Counted from the first letter of the stretch, positions 18,145 to 27,430 are shown. The stretch is DNA of 38,774 bases from an uncultured Deferribacteres bacterium (GCA_913009825.1 CAJVYQ010000052.1:1-38774); one strand, 5' to 3'. Program-made: numbers and translations. Notes: generated by a model from the sequence alone, not told the origin.

Positions 18145-19080
18145 TTATTTTGGGATCATATAAAAATTTCCTCTCTCCTGCCGTTTGGTGATAACGGCAT
18201 GATTTCCTTCAAGCACACTCAGATATTTATTCAATTCATTTTCATGCAATCCCAAAATCTGGCATAAATCGTTGACCGTGCAGGGCCGGCGGGCGATGGT
18301 TTCTAAAATAGCAGCCTCCGTATCCTGCCGGTAAGATTGAATTTCTTTGCGCCGGGAAGCGGAAGAGATAATCTCAACATTTTTAAATTGCAGGATATTC
18401 TTCACCCGTTCCAACTCTTCACACGTGGCTTTCCGGATATTGGCAACGGCCCCGGGACGATCCAGCGAATTCAATTGCACCCGGTCAGGCTGAATAGACA
18501 GAATCGCTCGTTTCAGCAGCGCCAAATCTTCTGCCGTATTGTTCAAGCCGGGAATGATGAAAACTTCCAACCAATATTTACCGCTATACTCCCGGCGAAA
18601 TTGGCACAGACCTTCAATATAACTTTCTATGGTCAGAGAGTGAAGGGGACGGTTGATACGGCGGAAGACCACGTCGGAGGCGGCATCCAGAGACGGAATA
18701 ACCAAATCTGCGGCGAGCATTTCCCGCCGGACTTGCGGGTCGGTAAAAAGCGTTCCGTTGGTCAAAAGGGCGACAGGAACACGGGGAATGTTTTCCTTGA
18801 TGAAAGCCAAAACATCCCCGATTCTTGAATTGAGCGTCGGTTCCCCGCTGCCGGAAAAAGTGATGTAATCGGGAACCGGGTTGTGCTGAAAATACTCCCC
18901 AATCTCCCGGATCACCTGATCGTACGGAATATATTCCTTGCGCTGCAACGTAAGATTGGTTGTTCTGCCGCACTCACAATAGACACAATTGAGGGTACAG
19001 ACTTTGTGCGGCACCAAATCGATGCCCAAAGAAATTCCCAAACGGCGGGAAGGTACCGGTCCGAACAGATATTTAAACAT
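18145..19080 (-). CDS. Radical SAM protein with C-terminal winged-helix
   Basis: A 311-residue protein. It opens FGPVPSRRLGISLGIDLVP and has the radical SAM cysteines C28, C32 and C35 (CTLNCVYC), then SGSGEPTLN for the SAM-binding glycine motif. This is the COG0731-type subgroup. The last 70 residues (AAILETIARRPCTVNDLCQ... ) look like a winged helix. Members of this subgroup have no settled function. It follows the octaheme cytochrome gene by about 50 bp on the same strand, so co-transcription is possible. The ribosome site is weak. Confidence 0.85.
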   Translation of the reverse strand: MFKYLFGPVPSRRLGISLGIDLVPHKVCTLNCVYCECGRTTNLTLQRKEYIPYDQVIREIGEYFQHNPVPDYITFSGSGEPTLNSRIGDVLAFIKENIPRVPVALLTNGTLFTDPQVRREMLAADLVIPSLDAASDVVFRRINRPLHSLTIESYIEGLCQFRREYSGKYWLEVFIIPGLNNTAEDLALLKRAILSIQPDRVQLNSLDRPGAVANIRKATCEELERVKNILQFKNVEIISSASRRKEIQSYRQDTEAAILETIARRPCTVNDLCQILGLHENELNKYLSVLEGNHAVITKRQERGNFYMIPK

Positions 19081-19129
19081 GCCGCTGTTCCCGTCCTTTT
19101 AGTCGATCCAACTGAGTGACCGCAGCTTT

Positions 19130-21703
19130 TTATTTACTTTCATCAGAATGATTCTGATTTTGGTGATCACTGGAACCACTTGCAGGCTTCCCTGTAATTT
19201 TTTCGTACCACAACGGATGATGACGCCGCGCCCACAGTTTAGTAACCTTACCAACAAAAATTGCCGGAAATGTTCCCGGGTTGGCGCCGGTACTCAAATA
19301 GACATGGGAAAGAACGCCGGACACGCCGAAAAGGGCGGCAATATAATGAATGAAAATGCAAGTAAATACCAAATTGAGCGGCAGATGTTCTCTGAAGAAT
19401 AAAACCGTGCCGGATAAAAGAAGAGCAATTCCGCCAATAATTACCGTCCAGAAATACACTTTCTGACCGGCATTAAACCGATCTGCCGGCACCGGGTCGT
19501 GACCGCCCAGATAACCGCCGAAATTCCGTACCCATTCTTTATCACTGGGGATAAGCATGGCATCTCGCCACCATTGCAACAGCATAAAAAGAACACCAAT
19601 ACCAAAGACAAAACCCAGCCAGCCGTGCCAGACACGCGGCGTTACTGTGTTGCCGAAGAACAATTCCAGAAACCTGCCGCCGCCTCTATAGGCAAAGGCA
19701 AGACCCGTCAAAGCAAGGAAAATAAACGTAAACAACACAAATAAATGAGTTAAACGTTCGAACAAGTTGAACCGATCGATCCTTTCATAATCATCGCTGC
19801 GGGGATGTAACGGCCGACCGCCAAAATCGTGAGGGCCGAAACTGGTGAAGTGAAGTGTAGTAACAAAAAAGATAATGATTAAAACAATCCCCATATAAGG
19901 CCGGATCAGCGGAAAATGGATAGCACAGAGATTGTATGAATAATCGCTTATTCCGATGGTCTTTCTCACCGGTGCAATAACCTGGTTGCCGTTTTCATCG
20001 TAAGGATCAACAATGTATGTTCGTTTAAAAAATTCACCATTGTAGCCGTGGCAGTCGGGACAACCGTTGGCGCCAAGAGCCATTTCCGCCGGCGCAACAT
20101 TGTGGCTGATGGAAAAGCCTCTCCCCTTACAGACTGGATCCCATTTACCAACCAGCAGACTGTCTTGGTTAAATTCCCACGCTTTATCGCCTTTAATGAA
20201 AACCGCATGAACTTGTTCAAACCGGCTGCTTTTATGCAAAACGGTTTCCACGGCTTTCAGTCCCAGCCGGATCTCTTCCCGCTTATTTACTTCGGCAAAG
20301 CCGTCGCCATTGTCGTCGGTAACCCGGCTCCCGTAAATTCCCCAGGCTGCGGCAAGCTCTCTGGCGAACAGCGGGTAAACGATCCCATTCTTCTCACGGT
20401 TTCCCCACCAGATGCCAAAGATGGGATTGATCGGTATAATCTTGCCGTCAAATTTCATATAAGCAGGGTACCAGTCTTCCGGTTTTCCCCATGCTTCTTT
20501 TTTACCGATAATATCCCAATGCAAATTACCGTGGGTCGTATCAAAAAATTGACCGGCGGCGCGATGTTTTTGCGGAATGTGACAGGTTTCACAGGCGATG
20601 TCTTTCAGGTGTGAAGGAGGAATATTCACATGTTTCGGAATGGTTGCACCACGATACCCTTCTGTATGGCAGTCTTTACAGGAACGCATGCTATTGTCCA
20701 GGTCGTCACGCAACGTTTCAATGGTGGTATGTCCTTTGGCAAAATTATGGTCCATACCGGCAGGATGACAATCAACGCAATGCATCCCCTGCTGACTGTG
20801 CACATCGGGGTTCACTTCGTCATGCCAGCTAAAAGCCCGTTTTTTCATATCGGCCGGGCCATGGCACTGCATGCAGTTGTTATCATCTACGGTAGGCTTG
20901 ATATCCAGAACAATTTTGCCGTCCTCATTGAACAGTCGTTTGTTGTACGTCACTTTGGGCTCTGCGGAAGGATCATTATTATCAACGACATCGTATATGC
21001 TTCCTTCAACCGTGCCGATGCCGGAAGCCGCTGTGGAGGCCCATTTGAGGTTCCAGTTTTTCAACTGTTCCGTTCTTGTTTCAAAACTGTAACTTGAGAG
21101 ATGACACATAAAACAATCAGCCTCTAATACGCCGCTTTTATCCCAATGGCTGCCGTAATAATCGCCGTACAGGGAATCGGAGAGAGACGGTTTTTCCGTC
21201 AATCGTTCATCGTACCGTTGGCCATCCCGGTCAAATTCCATGGGGCCGCCACCCGGATGACAACCTGCGCAGGTCGGTTTACCTTCGGGGCCGGTCGTGG
21301 CCCATTGCCATACGGTGATATCCATCTCATCGGGAGAGTGATTTTTTTTCTTCGCCAACTGGCGAAATGACGCCGGTCAGAACTTGCCAAACATGCCGTC
21401 CGACAATACCCAGGGCTGTTCTTTACTATAATGATCGCTCACACTTTTCGCACCCATTTGAAAATGATAACCCTGCACAATATCATCGTAGGAATGACAC
21501 ATATCGCATGTGTTGTAAGTACTGTACGGCTGATCTGCGTTTTCTCCGGTGAGCGGGTTGATAATATCCCCTTCGGAATTCAACAGGTAAAACGGCGGAT
21601 GTTTTCCTGCAAATGAGGCTGTCGGAGGAATGACCAGGATCTGAAATGTGAACAGGAGAAGAATTCCTGCAAGGGCAATGAACAACTTCTTCTTTGCTTT
21701 CAT
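19130..21703 (-). CDS. Octaheme cytochrome c-cytochrome b fusion interrupted by an in-frame TGA
   Basis: The start at 21703 follows GGAAGGAACC. Residues 1-32 are a signal peptide; heme motif 1 is CDMCH (66-70). At codon 109 (21379-21377) a TGA interrupts the frame (MFGKF-stop-PASFRQLAKKK). The same frame then runs on to 19130 with CAGCH, CFMCH, CMQCH, CVDCH, CKDCH, CETCH and CPDCH, making eight c-heme motifs. The last third has four to five membrane helices with cytochrome b561/FdnI-like features (RFNLFERLTHLFVLFTFI, WHGWLGFVFG). Periplasmic electron exchange with the quinone pool is likely. The downstream part lacks a signal peptide and a ribosome site, so it can work only if the TGA is read through. 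The TGA may be a mutation or selenocysteine (see hairpin). Confidence 0.8.
21351..21366 (-). promoter_or_regulatory. SECIS-like hairpin after the in-frame TGA
   Basis: On the coding strand a perfect 6-bp stem TTCGCC/GGCGAA closes the loop AGTT. The loop begins 16 nt after the TGA, and its second base is G. Bacterial SECIS elements are hairpins inside the reading frame with an apical loop roughly 16-37 nt after UGA and a G in the first two loop positions, so the geometry fits. The stem is short and could be chance. Confidence 0.35.
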
Positions 21704-21857
21704 TTTTACCGGTTCCTTCCTTGATTTTTAAAAGTGAACAATTTGGCGACATCACTTCTAAAATATAATTTAATGAATACTAACTTTTATAACAACAGCT
21801 ATTTATTTCATTTTGCCGTGATTGGCAATATTTTACATAGTCAATTTACAGGTAGAC

Positions 21858-22718
21858 TTATTCACTCATTCGAAACATAATCTCTTTCCATATTTTTTTA
21901 ATTTCACCTGCCACGCCATTATTTGAAAATTCCACCACAGGCAGTTCGTGAATTTGAGATTCCACTACTACCGGATCAAAAAGAATTTTGCCAATGACCG
22001 GAACACTATTTTCGGTACAAAAATCTACAATTTGTTGTGTCATCTCCTCATTGATGTCGTATTTGTTGATCACAACCATGGCCGGCAGCTTAAATTGATT
22101 GGCAATTGCCAGTACCCTTTCCAGATCATGAATGCCGGATACACTGGGTTCGGTGACGGCTACAACCAGATCAACCCCGCTGATGGACGAGATAACCGGA
22201 CAACCGATACCCGGAGGACCGTCGATTATTACAAAATCTCTGTTTTGTTCTTCGGCAATTTTTTGCGTTTCATTACGGACAATGGTGACCAGCTTGCCTG
22301 AATTTTCCTCGCCGGCTTTCAATTTTGCATGCACCATGGGACCATACTCTGTATCTGAGATGTACCATTCCCCGGATAGGTTGGTTTTCATTTCCACAGC
22401 GCGGGCAGGGCAGATCATTTCACACAAAGCGCATCCTTCGCAGGCTACCGGATTCACAACAAAATCGGTGATCGCTTTATAGTGACAATACTCCTCACAA
22501 AGTCCGCATTGTGTGCACAATTCCGGATGGATGTATGCAATTTTGCTGTCATAAAATTCGGTGCGTTTTTGAATTTTTGGTTTCAAAATCAGGTGCAGGT
22601 CCGTCGCATCCACATCACAATCTGCCATAACCTTGTTGTCTATCAGGGAAGCCAATGAGGCTGTCAGTGTGGTTTTCCCGGTTCCGCCTTTGCCGCTGAT
22701 AATTGTAATCTGTTTCAT
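21858..22718 (-). CDS. MinD-superfamily P-loop ATPase with inserted ferredoxin (second of pair)
   Basis: A 286-residue protein. The N-terminus IISGKGGTGKTTLTASLA is the deviant Walker A of the Mrp/MinD class. After about 60 residues a two-cluster ferredoxin is inserted (CTQCGLCEEYCHYKAI and CEGCALCEMICPARAV); then the ATPase core resumes with FVIIDGPPGIGCPVISSI and VVINKYDINEE. Proteins of this type occur in pairs next to NifX-like proteins, including the Desulfovibrio ORP operon, where they are thought to assemble or transfer Fe-S clusters. It shares architecture with the gene at 22883. Confidence 0.92.
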   Translation of the reverse strand: MKQITIISGKGGTGKTTLTASLASLIDNKVMADCDVDATDLHLILKPKIQKRTEFYDSKIAYIHPELCTQCGLCEEYCHYKAITDFVVNPVACEGCALCEMICPARAVEMKTNLSGEWYISDTEYGPMVHAKLKAGEENSGKLVTIVRNETQKIAEEQNRDFVIIDGPPGIGCPVISSISGVDLVVAVTEPSVSGIHDLERVLAIANQFKLPAMVVINKYDINEEMTQQIVDFCTENSVPVIGKILFDPVVVESQIHELPVVEFSNNGVAGEIKKIWKEIMFRMSE

Positions 22719-22770
22719 TTTTGTTTCGATCTCCGATTCATAAATTTTCTGATTTTATCAACAAAATTTT

Positions 22771-22797
22771 GTAGTGCGACGAGCCTCGTCGCGCTAC
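22771..22797. repeat. Perfectly placed palindrome between the two MinD-type genes
   Basis: GTAGTGCGACGAG and CTCGTCGCGCTAC pair at 12 of 13 positions around a single C. Next to it, 22816-22834, is a solo end of the family-1 element (ATTGAGCGATTC). The 164-bp gap between the paired genes is therefore made of repeat debris. Confidence 0.7.
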
Positions 22798-22882
22798 ACT
22801 ATTATTCTGTTTTTCCCTGTATTGAGCGATTCAACTGAGTTTCTGCGTTTGTTTGTAATATTGACAACCCCACCAAACAGAT

Positions 22883-23737
22883 TCAGAAAGCACGCACCGC
22901 TCCTGCATGCACTTCCTCTTTGATGCGCTCAAACACCCTTTGCAAAATTATTTTATATTCCGGCTTGGTTTCGATAAGCATTTCGCCCTTAGAGTAACCC
23001 ACGGCTACATCACGACTGAACGGAATTTGCAGAAGAACCGGAATGTTTTTCTCCTCACAATACCGTTCTACCAGATCTGTCCCCAAATCGGATTTATTGA
23101 TAATCACTCCGTGTTCAACATGCAGATCCTCCAGCATGTCCACAGCTAATTTCAGATCATTCAGCCCAAATGGTGTCGCTTCCGTAACCAGAATGCAGTA
23201 ATCACTGGATTGAACCGTTTCCACCACCGGACAATTGGTGCCGGGAGGTGCATCCAGAATAGCGGTTCGATCCGACTCAATTTGTTCGATCAATTCCCGG
23301 ATAACCGGCGTTACCATCGATTCCCCTATGTTAACAATACCGTGAGCAAATGGCATTTCAACAACATGGCCCATTTCCAGAATGCCAATTTCTTTATCCA
23401 CTTCCCGGATCGCCTGTTCCGGGCACAGGATGGAACAAGCGCCGCAACCATGGCAAAGCTGATCAAACAGCAACACTTTATTGGGTACAACAACAAGAGC
23501 ATTGAACTGGCAAATATCGACACAATTGCCGCAGTACGTGCATTTGTTCTCATCAATTTCAGGCAGCTTTATGAAAACCGATTGGCGCTGTTCAAGCCGC
23601 GGTTTTAAAAAAAGATGGCCGTTCGGCTCTTCCACATCGCAGTCCAGGTATTGTGAGTTTTCAAGAGAAAGGGCTAAACTTGTGGAGATGGTTGTTTTTC
23701 CTGTTCCGCCTTTTCCGCTGGCAACAGAGATAATCAT
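22883..23737 (-). CDS. MinD-superfamily P-loop ATPase with inserted ferredoxin (first of pair)
   Basis: A 284-residue protein. The Walker A is ASGKGGTGKTTISTSLA. The inserted ferredoxin has CTYCGNCVDICQFNAL and CHGCGACSILCPEQAI, binding two [4Fe-4S] clusters; the core then resumes with AILDAPPGTNCPVVETV and IINKSDLG. It starts 15 bp after the NifX-like gene 23753, so the pair is one operon. Inferred to work with the second MinD-type protein as a heteromeric cluster carrier, by analogy with the paired ORP ATPases. Confidence 0.92.
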   Translation of the reverse strand: MIISVASGKGGTGKTTISTSLALSLENSQYLDCDVEEPNGHLFLKPRLEQRQSVFIKLPEIDENKCTYCGNCVDICQFNALVVVPNKVLLFDQLCHGCGACSILCPEQAIREVDKEIGILEMGHVVEMPFAHGIVNIGESMVTPVIRELIEQIESDRTAILDAPPGTNCPVVETVQSSDYCILVTEATPFGLNDLKLAVDMLEDLHVEHGVIINKSDLGTDLVERYCEEKNIPVLLQIPFSRDVAVGYSKGEMLIETKPEYKIILQRVFERIKEEVHAGAVRAF

Positions 23738-23752
23738 TTTTTTAATTCCATT

Positions 23753-24127
23753 CTATTGAGCTAACGTAACAAATTTTTTGGCATCATCGTCCCAGGTTAA
23801 AAAACGCTCCAGCTCATTATTAAAATAAGCTGTGGCCGCTTCATGGGCGGAATCAATCTGAGTGAGCAATAATTTTTTGCCCAGGCTTTTCAGCTTTTTT
23901 GCTGATGCCCGTCCCATGCTTTTGCCGATCAGGACATCGCTGTCCCGGATAACTCCCAGCACTCTGTCTACCTGCTGGTGGTCATCCTGATCGAAGTAAG
24001 GATTTTCTTTCACTTCCCGGGTTAAAACCTGATTGCCATCCCGGACAAAAAACATAAAATAATGCCCCCGGCCGAAATGACCTTTGCGAATATTTGTTTT
24101 GTCGTCACTGCTAATTACAATTTTCAT
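23753..24127 (-). CDS. NifX/NifB-C-like (dinitrogenase Fe-Mo cofactor) family protein
   Basis: A 124-residue single-domain protein. It has GHFGRGHYFMFF near the N-terminus (the HFGR motif of the family), SDVLIGKSMGRASAKKL, and a hydrophobic core pattern as in NifX/NafY and the ORP protein. Family members bind metal-sulfur clusters (FeMo-co, or the Mo/Cu cluster of ORP). It is the first gene of the run NifX-MinD-MinD. No nif genes are visible, so nitrogen fixation is not implied. Confidence 0.85.
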   Translation of the reverse strand: MKIVISSDDKTNIRKGHFGRGHYFMFFVRDGNQVLTREVKENPYFDQDDHQQVDRVLGVIRDSDVLIGKSMGRASAKKLKSLGKKLLLTQIDSAHEAATAYFNNELERFLTWDDDAKKFVTLAQ

Positions 24128-24537
24128 CGTCTCAATCCGTTATTTTAGTTCATATCTGCTTTCCCGTTACTATGTATCGTATATCTATTCAGAAACGTTC
24201 AATATTAATTCTAATCACGCTTCGAGTAAATTTATCCCGAGCTTGTCGAAGGGCTCAGCATGGATTTTCTGACATCCTGATTGCCTGCCCGACTCAACAG
24301 GCTGTTGCAGAATAATGTAAATCTTCCAATATGTCATTCCGAACGAAAGCAGAGCGATTGAGGAATCTCATAATAATGTATTATAAAGCTGGCAAGAGAT
24401 TCCTCACCCAAAAAGCAGGATTCGGAATGACAATTTTAGACTTTTGTTTTCTATTCTGCAACACCCTGCTCAGGTGGGAAGACGAAGGCTTATTGTGCAA
24501 CAAAAATCGACATACCTGAATTGTTCCTCATTCGGTT
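24128..24537. other. Repeat-filled non-coding gap
   Basis: A MITE-like element (24298-24468) and a short dispersed motif (CCGAGCTTGTCGAAGGGC, 24237-24254). No gene is supported; a 62-residue open frame at 24331 lies within the MITE. Confidence 0.6.
24298..24468. repeat. MITE-like element (171 bp) with CAGGSTGTTGCAGAATA ends
   Basis: The left end CAGGCTGTTGCAGAATAA mirrors the right end (reverse complement CAGGGTGTTGCAGAATAG), and the homology continues inward to GTCATTCCG. CTCA flanks both sides within one base, a possible 4-bp target duplication. The interior has gaggaatctcat/gagattcctc arms. The end sequence resembles that of IS elements, but no transposase is present. Confidence 0.75.
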
Positions 24538-25185
24538 CTATTTCCCGGAATTGGCGCTAATCAACTGATTCGCAAATTCTTCACCGGTGAGTGCACCATA
24601 GAAAGAATTTTTCTCATTTATTACCGAATACGGAATACCGCGTACACCATATTTCTCTGCATCTTCCGGGAATTCCATGGCATCTAAAATGTCGATGCTG
24701 ATAAAATCATTTTCGATCGCCGCCTCAATCGCCAGCTTGACGGCCGGCCTGGAATAGGGACAACGATGTGAGATGAAAAGCTGCAGATGCACCGGCCAGT
24801 TAATTTGCATCAGTTTCTCTTTGACATTATCGGACAACCCCGCCTCTCCCCGTGAAACATCGACAACATCATCCAAGAAATGGAACAGCTCCATATCCGC
24901 CGGTGCACCATAGTAACGGATACCGTAATCTTTCTTTCCGGTCAGGGCAACAGCCGGTACATGCCGGATGTGGTATTTTTGAACCATTTTATCATTGATG
25001 GCATAGTTGTACGTAATCGCTTGAATCTTTTGCGTGATTGATGAAAGTTTTTCAATGAACTTGCGTACTTTAGTACAATGGGGACACTCACTCTCCTGAA
25101 GAAATAGTATCAATTTCACATCGTTTTCCAAGAAACGTAAATGCTTTTCGATGATACCCGGGTCTAACGAGTAAAGTGAAAACAT
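24538..25185 (-). CDS. Two-domain thioredoxin-fold disulfide oxidoreductase (PDO/glutaredoxin-like)
   Basis: A 215-residue protein of two thioredoxin folds. The first has ECPHCTKVRKF (CPHC) with the cis-Pro loop HVPAVAL. The second has HRCPYSRPAVKLA (CPYS, only one Cys) with cis-Pro GIPYSVI. This is the PDO-like arrangement of thermophiles and anaerobes; here the second site would be monothiol. GAAGGAGGGTACC is a strong ribosome site. It lies between the FeoB chimera and the NifX gene, suggesting thiol/redox handling of metal sites; this is inference. Confidence 0.85.
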   Translation of the reverse strand: MFSLYSLDPGIIEKHLRFLENDVKLILFLQESECPHCTKVRKFIEKLSSITQKIQAITYNYAINDKMVQKYHIRHVPAVALTGKKDYGIRYYGAPADMELFHFLDDVVDVSRGEAGLSDNVKEKLMQINWPVHLQLFISHRCPYSRPAVKLAIEAAIENDFISIDILDAMEFPEDAEKYGVRGIPYSVINEKNSFYGALTGEEFANQLISANSGK

Positions 25186-25257
25186 GGTACCCTCCTTCTT
25201 TTTTTGTCTGTCCTGCCGTCACTATGCCTGGGTCGCAACAGCGCAGGCATTACCAGT

Positions 25258-26595
25258 TTAAAATGGAATGACGCTGCCAACTTCAAAAAGGATTCTTACA
25301 ACAAGCGCCAGGACAATGGCGATGCTTGTGGTCATCAGCACTGTGTAGCCCGCCCAGCGCAAGCCAATTTCTTTGATCAGCACGCCCAAAGTAGCCAGGC
25401 ATGGAAAATAAAACACGACAAAAACGGTAAATACGATAATCTGCTGAGTAGAAAGAACATCCGTAACCTGAACCGTTCCCAGCGCCTGTAGCAGCATAAT
25501 CAGAGAAAGCTCTTTCCTGAGCAGGCCAAATATCAGGGTAGTGCCAACCACAGCCGGCAGTCCGAGTATAGCCGTCAATGGCGTAAACAGGCTGTTGATC
25601 ACATGATCCAGATGGTAATAGCTGATCAAACTTAAAATGACGCTGCCGGCAATTAAAATCGGCCAGGCAATGACGATAAATTCGCGCAGCCGCAGCCAGG
25701 TTTTCATCAACAGAGTCCGCAACGTGGGCAGGCGAAAAACCGGAATTTCCATAATCAGGCCCGGTGAAGATTCCGGCAGCCGGGAAGTTAGAAATTTACC
25801 GGTAGCCGCAATGACAAAAATGTTCAGCAAATAAATTCCGATCGCTGCAACAGGCCCGACAAAAAATGCCACCAGTCCCAAAATGATAGCGGTTCGGGCC
25901 GAGCAGGGAACCAACGTTGCCAACACGCTGCTGATAAGACGATCCCGGGGAGATTCCATGATCCGCGTCGCCATCACTGCCGGAACGTTGCAGCCGTACC
26001 CCAACACAAACGGGATAATTGCCTTGCCGTGCAGACCGATGCGGTGCATAAAGGTATCCATAAAAAACGCCACACGCGGCAGGTAGCCCACATCCTCCAG
26101 AAAAGAAATGCCCACAACTTCACAGTCCGGCAAAATGGATGCCATTTGGTCGTCTGACAAATCACCCGGCTGTGGATTCTTCTCAAATACCACAACATCC
26201 TGCAACTCCCGGCGCAGTCGGCTAACAAACGGAAAATGACCGATCACGCCAACTTTTTTCTTTTTTCCTTTCCGCAGTAACACTTCTAATGCGTTGATAT
26301 TTTCACAACGTTCCGGGTCGCTGTGCAGCATGGAATTGATCGCCGCTAAACCCAGGCTTGCCTCAAGCTGGTTGTCCGACAAAAGGTATTTAGCTACCTG
26401 CAACGCATCTTGTTCTTCGAAATCACCGGCGGCCGGCCTGGGCGTTTTGCTGTGCGGCCTTGGCGCCTGCAAGGTGGAAGCCATGCCGGTGTAACGGCTG
26501 ACGACCACGGTCCAGTGAATGCCGATTACGACCTGTTTTATTTTAAAACTTTCTTCCGGAATTCCGTTCAACAGTGCGCGATAAATATCATTCAA
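25258..26595 (-). CDS. DUF4213/DUF364-FeoB membrane-half chimera
   Basis: A 445-residue fusion. Residues 1-163 match DUF4213/DUF364, putative heavy-metal chelation proteins (VVIGIHWTVV, LGLAAINSML, VGVIGHFPFVSRL, MASILPDCEVVGIS). From residue 165 the sequence is the distal part of FeoB: FLEDVGYLPRVAFFMDTFMHR, the gate motif GYGCNVPAVMATR, VPCSARTAII, and several membrane helices to the C-terminus. FeoB's G-domain, spacer and first helices are absent, and DUF364 lacks its second half. The junction (about 26104-26112) is exactly in frame, with no linker. The start is TTG with AGGAAAG upstream. It is either a recent deletion fusion or a genuine new architecture. Iron transport without the G-domain is uncertain. 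Confidence 0.8.
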   Translation of the reverse strand: MNDIYRALLNGIPEESFKIKQVVIGIHWTVVVSRYTGMASTLQAPRPHSKTPRPAAGDFEEQDALQVAKYLLSDNQLEASLGLAAINSMLHSDPERCENINALEVLLRKGKKKKVGVIGHFPFVSRLRRELQDVVVFEKNPQPGDLSDDQMASILPDCEVVGISFLEDVGYLPRVAFFMDTFMHRIGLHGKAIIPFVLGYGCNVPAVMATRIMESPRDRLISSVLATLVPCSARTAIILGLVAFFVGPVAAIGIYLLNIFVIAATGKFLTSRLPESSPGLIMEIPVFRLPTLRTLLMKTWLRLREFIVIAWPILIAGSVILSLISYYHLDHVINSLFTPLTAILGLPAVVGTTLIFGLLRKELSLIMLLQALGTVQVTDVLSTQQIIVFTVFVVFYFPCLATLGVLIKEIGLRWAGYTVLMTTSIAIVLALVVRILFEVGSVIPF

Positions 26596-26840
26596 TTATT
26601 TATCTTTCCTTACTATCATTTGATCTTATTCCAACCTCGTAAAATCCCCAACCAAATACGAGGTAGTGTAACATTTTAATTCTTTGAAAAAACAGATAGT
26701 GCTTTTTCAATCTATAATTTGTCCCTTTACAATACCCGCCCATAATATGTCATTTCGTTTCGAACGCCTGCGCAGGCAGGGAATGACATCATCGTAACTT
26801 GAATAATCATTTTAAAGTTACGGTTTTTCATCGGAGAAGC

Positions 26841-26931
26841 GTCATAGCGTCATTTATGACGCTTGCTAATCTTAGCCTCGTGATTTATCGCGGGGGGCGG
26901 ACGTCGGAAATTCCTAAAGTCAACAACATTG
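26841..26931. repeat. Partial family-2 repeat ending in CAACAACATTG
   Basis: The GCGTCATTTATGACGCTTGC hairpin, then CTTAGCCTCGTGATTTATCGC and a terminal CCTAAAGTCAACAACATTG. The same right half occurs at 35230-35328, but the left terminal repeat is missing here. Confidence 0.7.
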
Positions 26932-27032
26932 CCCCGTACCTCCCTGAAGGGGGGACAGGGGTGTTAAAACGAGCAACTTAAACAAATTCGCCGAATCGGT
27001 AATCAACACCCTTTTTCTGTCTTTTCAAAATT

Positions 27033-27129
27033 AAATTGCCTCCCACAGTCCTTATCATTTTATTGGACATTATGCCAAGTTATAACCATCCAATTTTTGC
27101 TACGTACACGACTCTGTGGGAGGCAAATT
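27033..27129. repeat. Long inverted repeat after the zinc-ribbon gene
   Basis: AATTGCCTCCCACAG (27034-27048) and CTGTGGGAGGCAA (27114-27126) pair perfectly over 13 bp across about 65 bp. It lies directly past the 3' end of the gene ending at 27131, so it may be a terminator-like structure or a small mobile element. Confidence 0.6.
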
Positions 27130-27130
27130 T

Positions 27131-27358
27131 TCAACTATTCCGCCCCATTTTAGCGCCGCATTTCGGACAGATCATTGTATTGCAGGGAACGCCTGCCTGG
27201 TGAGGAACGGTAGCGCCACATGAGGAACAAACACAATTTCCCTGAGGTCCGTAACCGGTTCCGGTGCCGCTCATTCTGCCCATACCACCACCGGCTCCCC
27301 TGCCAAGACCCTGTCCCATGCCACGGCCCCCACTAAAATTTCCTCTTCCTGTTGCCAT
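27131..27358 (-). CDS. Gly/Arg-rich small zinc-ribbon protein
   Basis: A 75-residue protein. The N-terminal half is low-complexity Gly-Arg-Met (GRGNFSGGRGMGQGLGRGAGG). The C-terminal half is a rubredoxin-like zinc ribbon with CVCSSCGATVPHQAGVPC and MICPKCGAKM. Similar small proteins occur next to NifX-like genes in anaerobes; function unknown. The Gly-rich text resembles the linker of the NifX-like protein at 29949. GAAGGAGG provides a strong ribosome site. Confidence 0.75.
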   Translation of the reverse strand: MATGRGNFSGGRGMGQGLGRGAGGGMGRMSGTGTGYGPQGNCVCSSCGATVPHQAGVPCNTMICPKCGAKMGRNS

Positions 27359-27430
27359 AATCCATACCTCCTTCTATTAAAAATGATGTAATAACAATTT
27401 CCGTTTAATTTTTGCTATTTTCATCTATAC

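Larger units (their letters stand above)
26596..27130. other. Repeat-filled non-coding gap
   Basis: It holds a GCCTGCGCAGGCAGG palindrome (26766-26780), a partial family-2 copy (26841-26931) and a long inverted repeat (27033-27129). A 60-residue open frame at 26799 lies in repeat sequence and is not supported. Confidence 0.6.

Noticed and set aside
21199-21390. Separate gene starting at TTG 21358
   Set aside because: No ribosome site or signal peptide; the frame is contiguous with the upstream heme-1 part, so it is one interrupted gene.
23753-24127. Nitrogen fixation cluster
   Set aside because: NifX-like proteins occur without nifHDK in many anaerobes; no nif structural gene is present.
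24331-24519. 62-residue open frame
   Set aside because: It lies almost wholly in the MITE-like element at 24298-24468; no start signal.
26799-26981. 60-residue open frame
   Set aside because: It is made of repeat text (family 2 and CAACAACATTG end).
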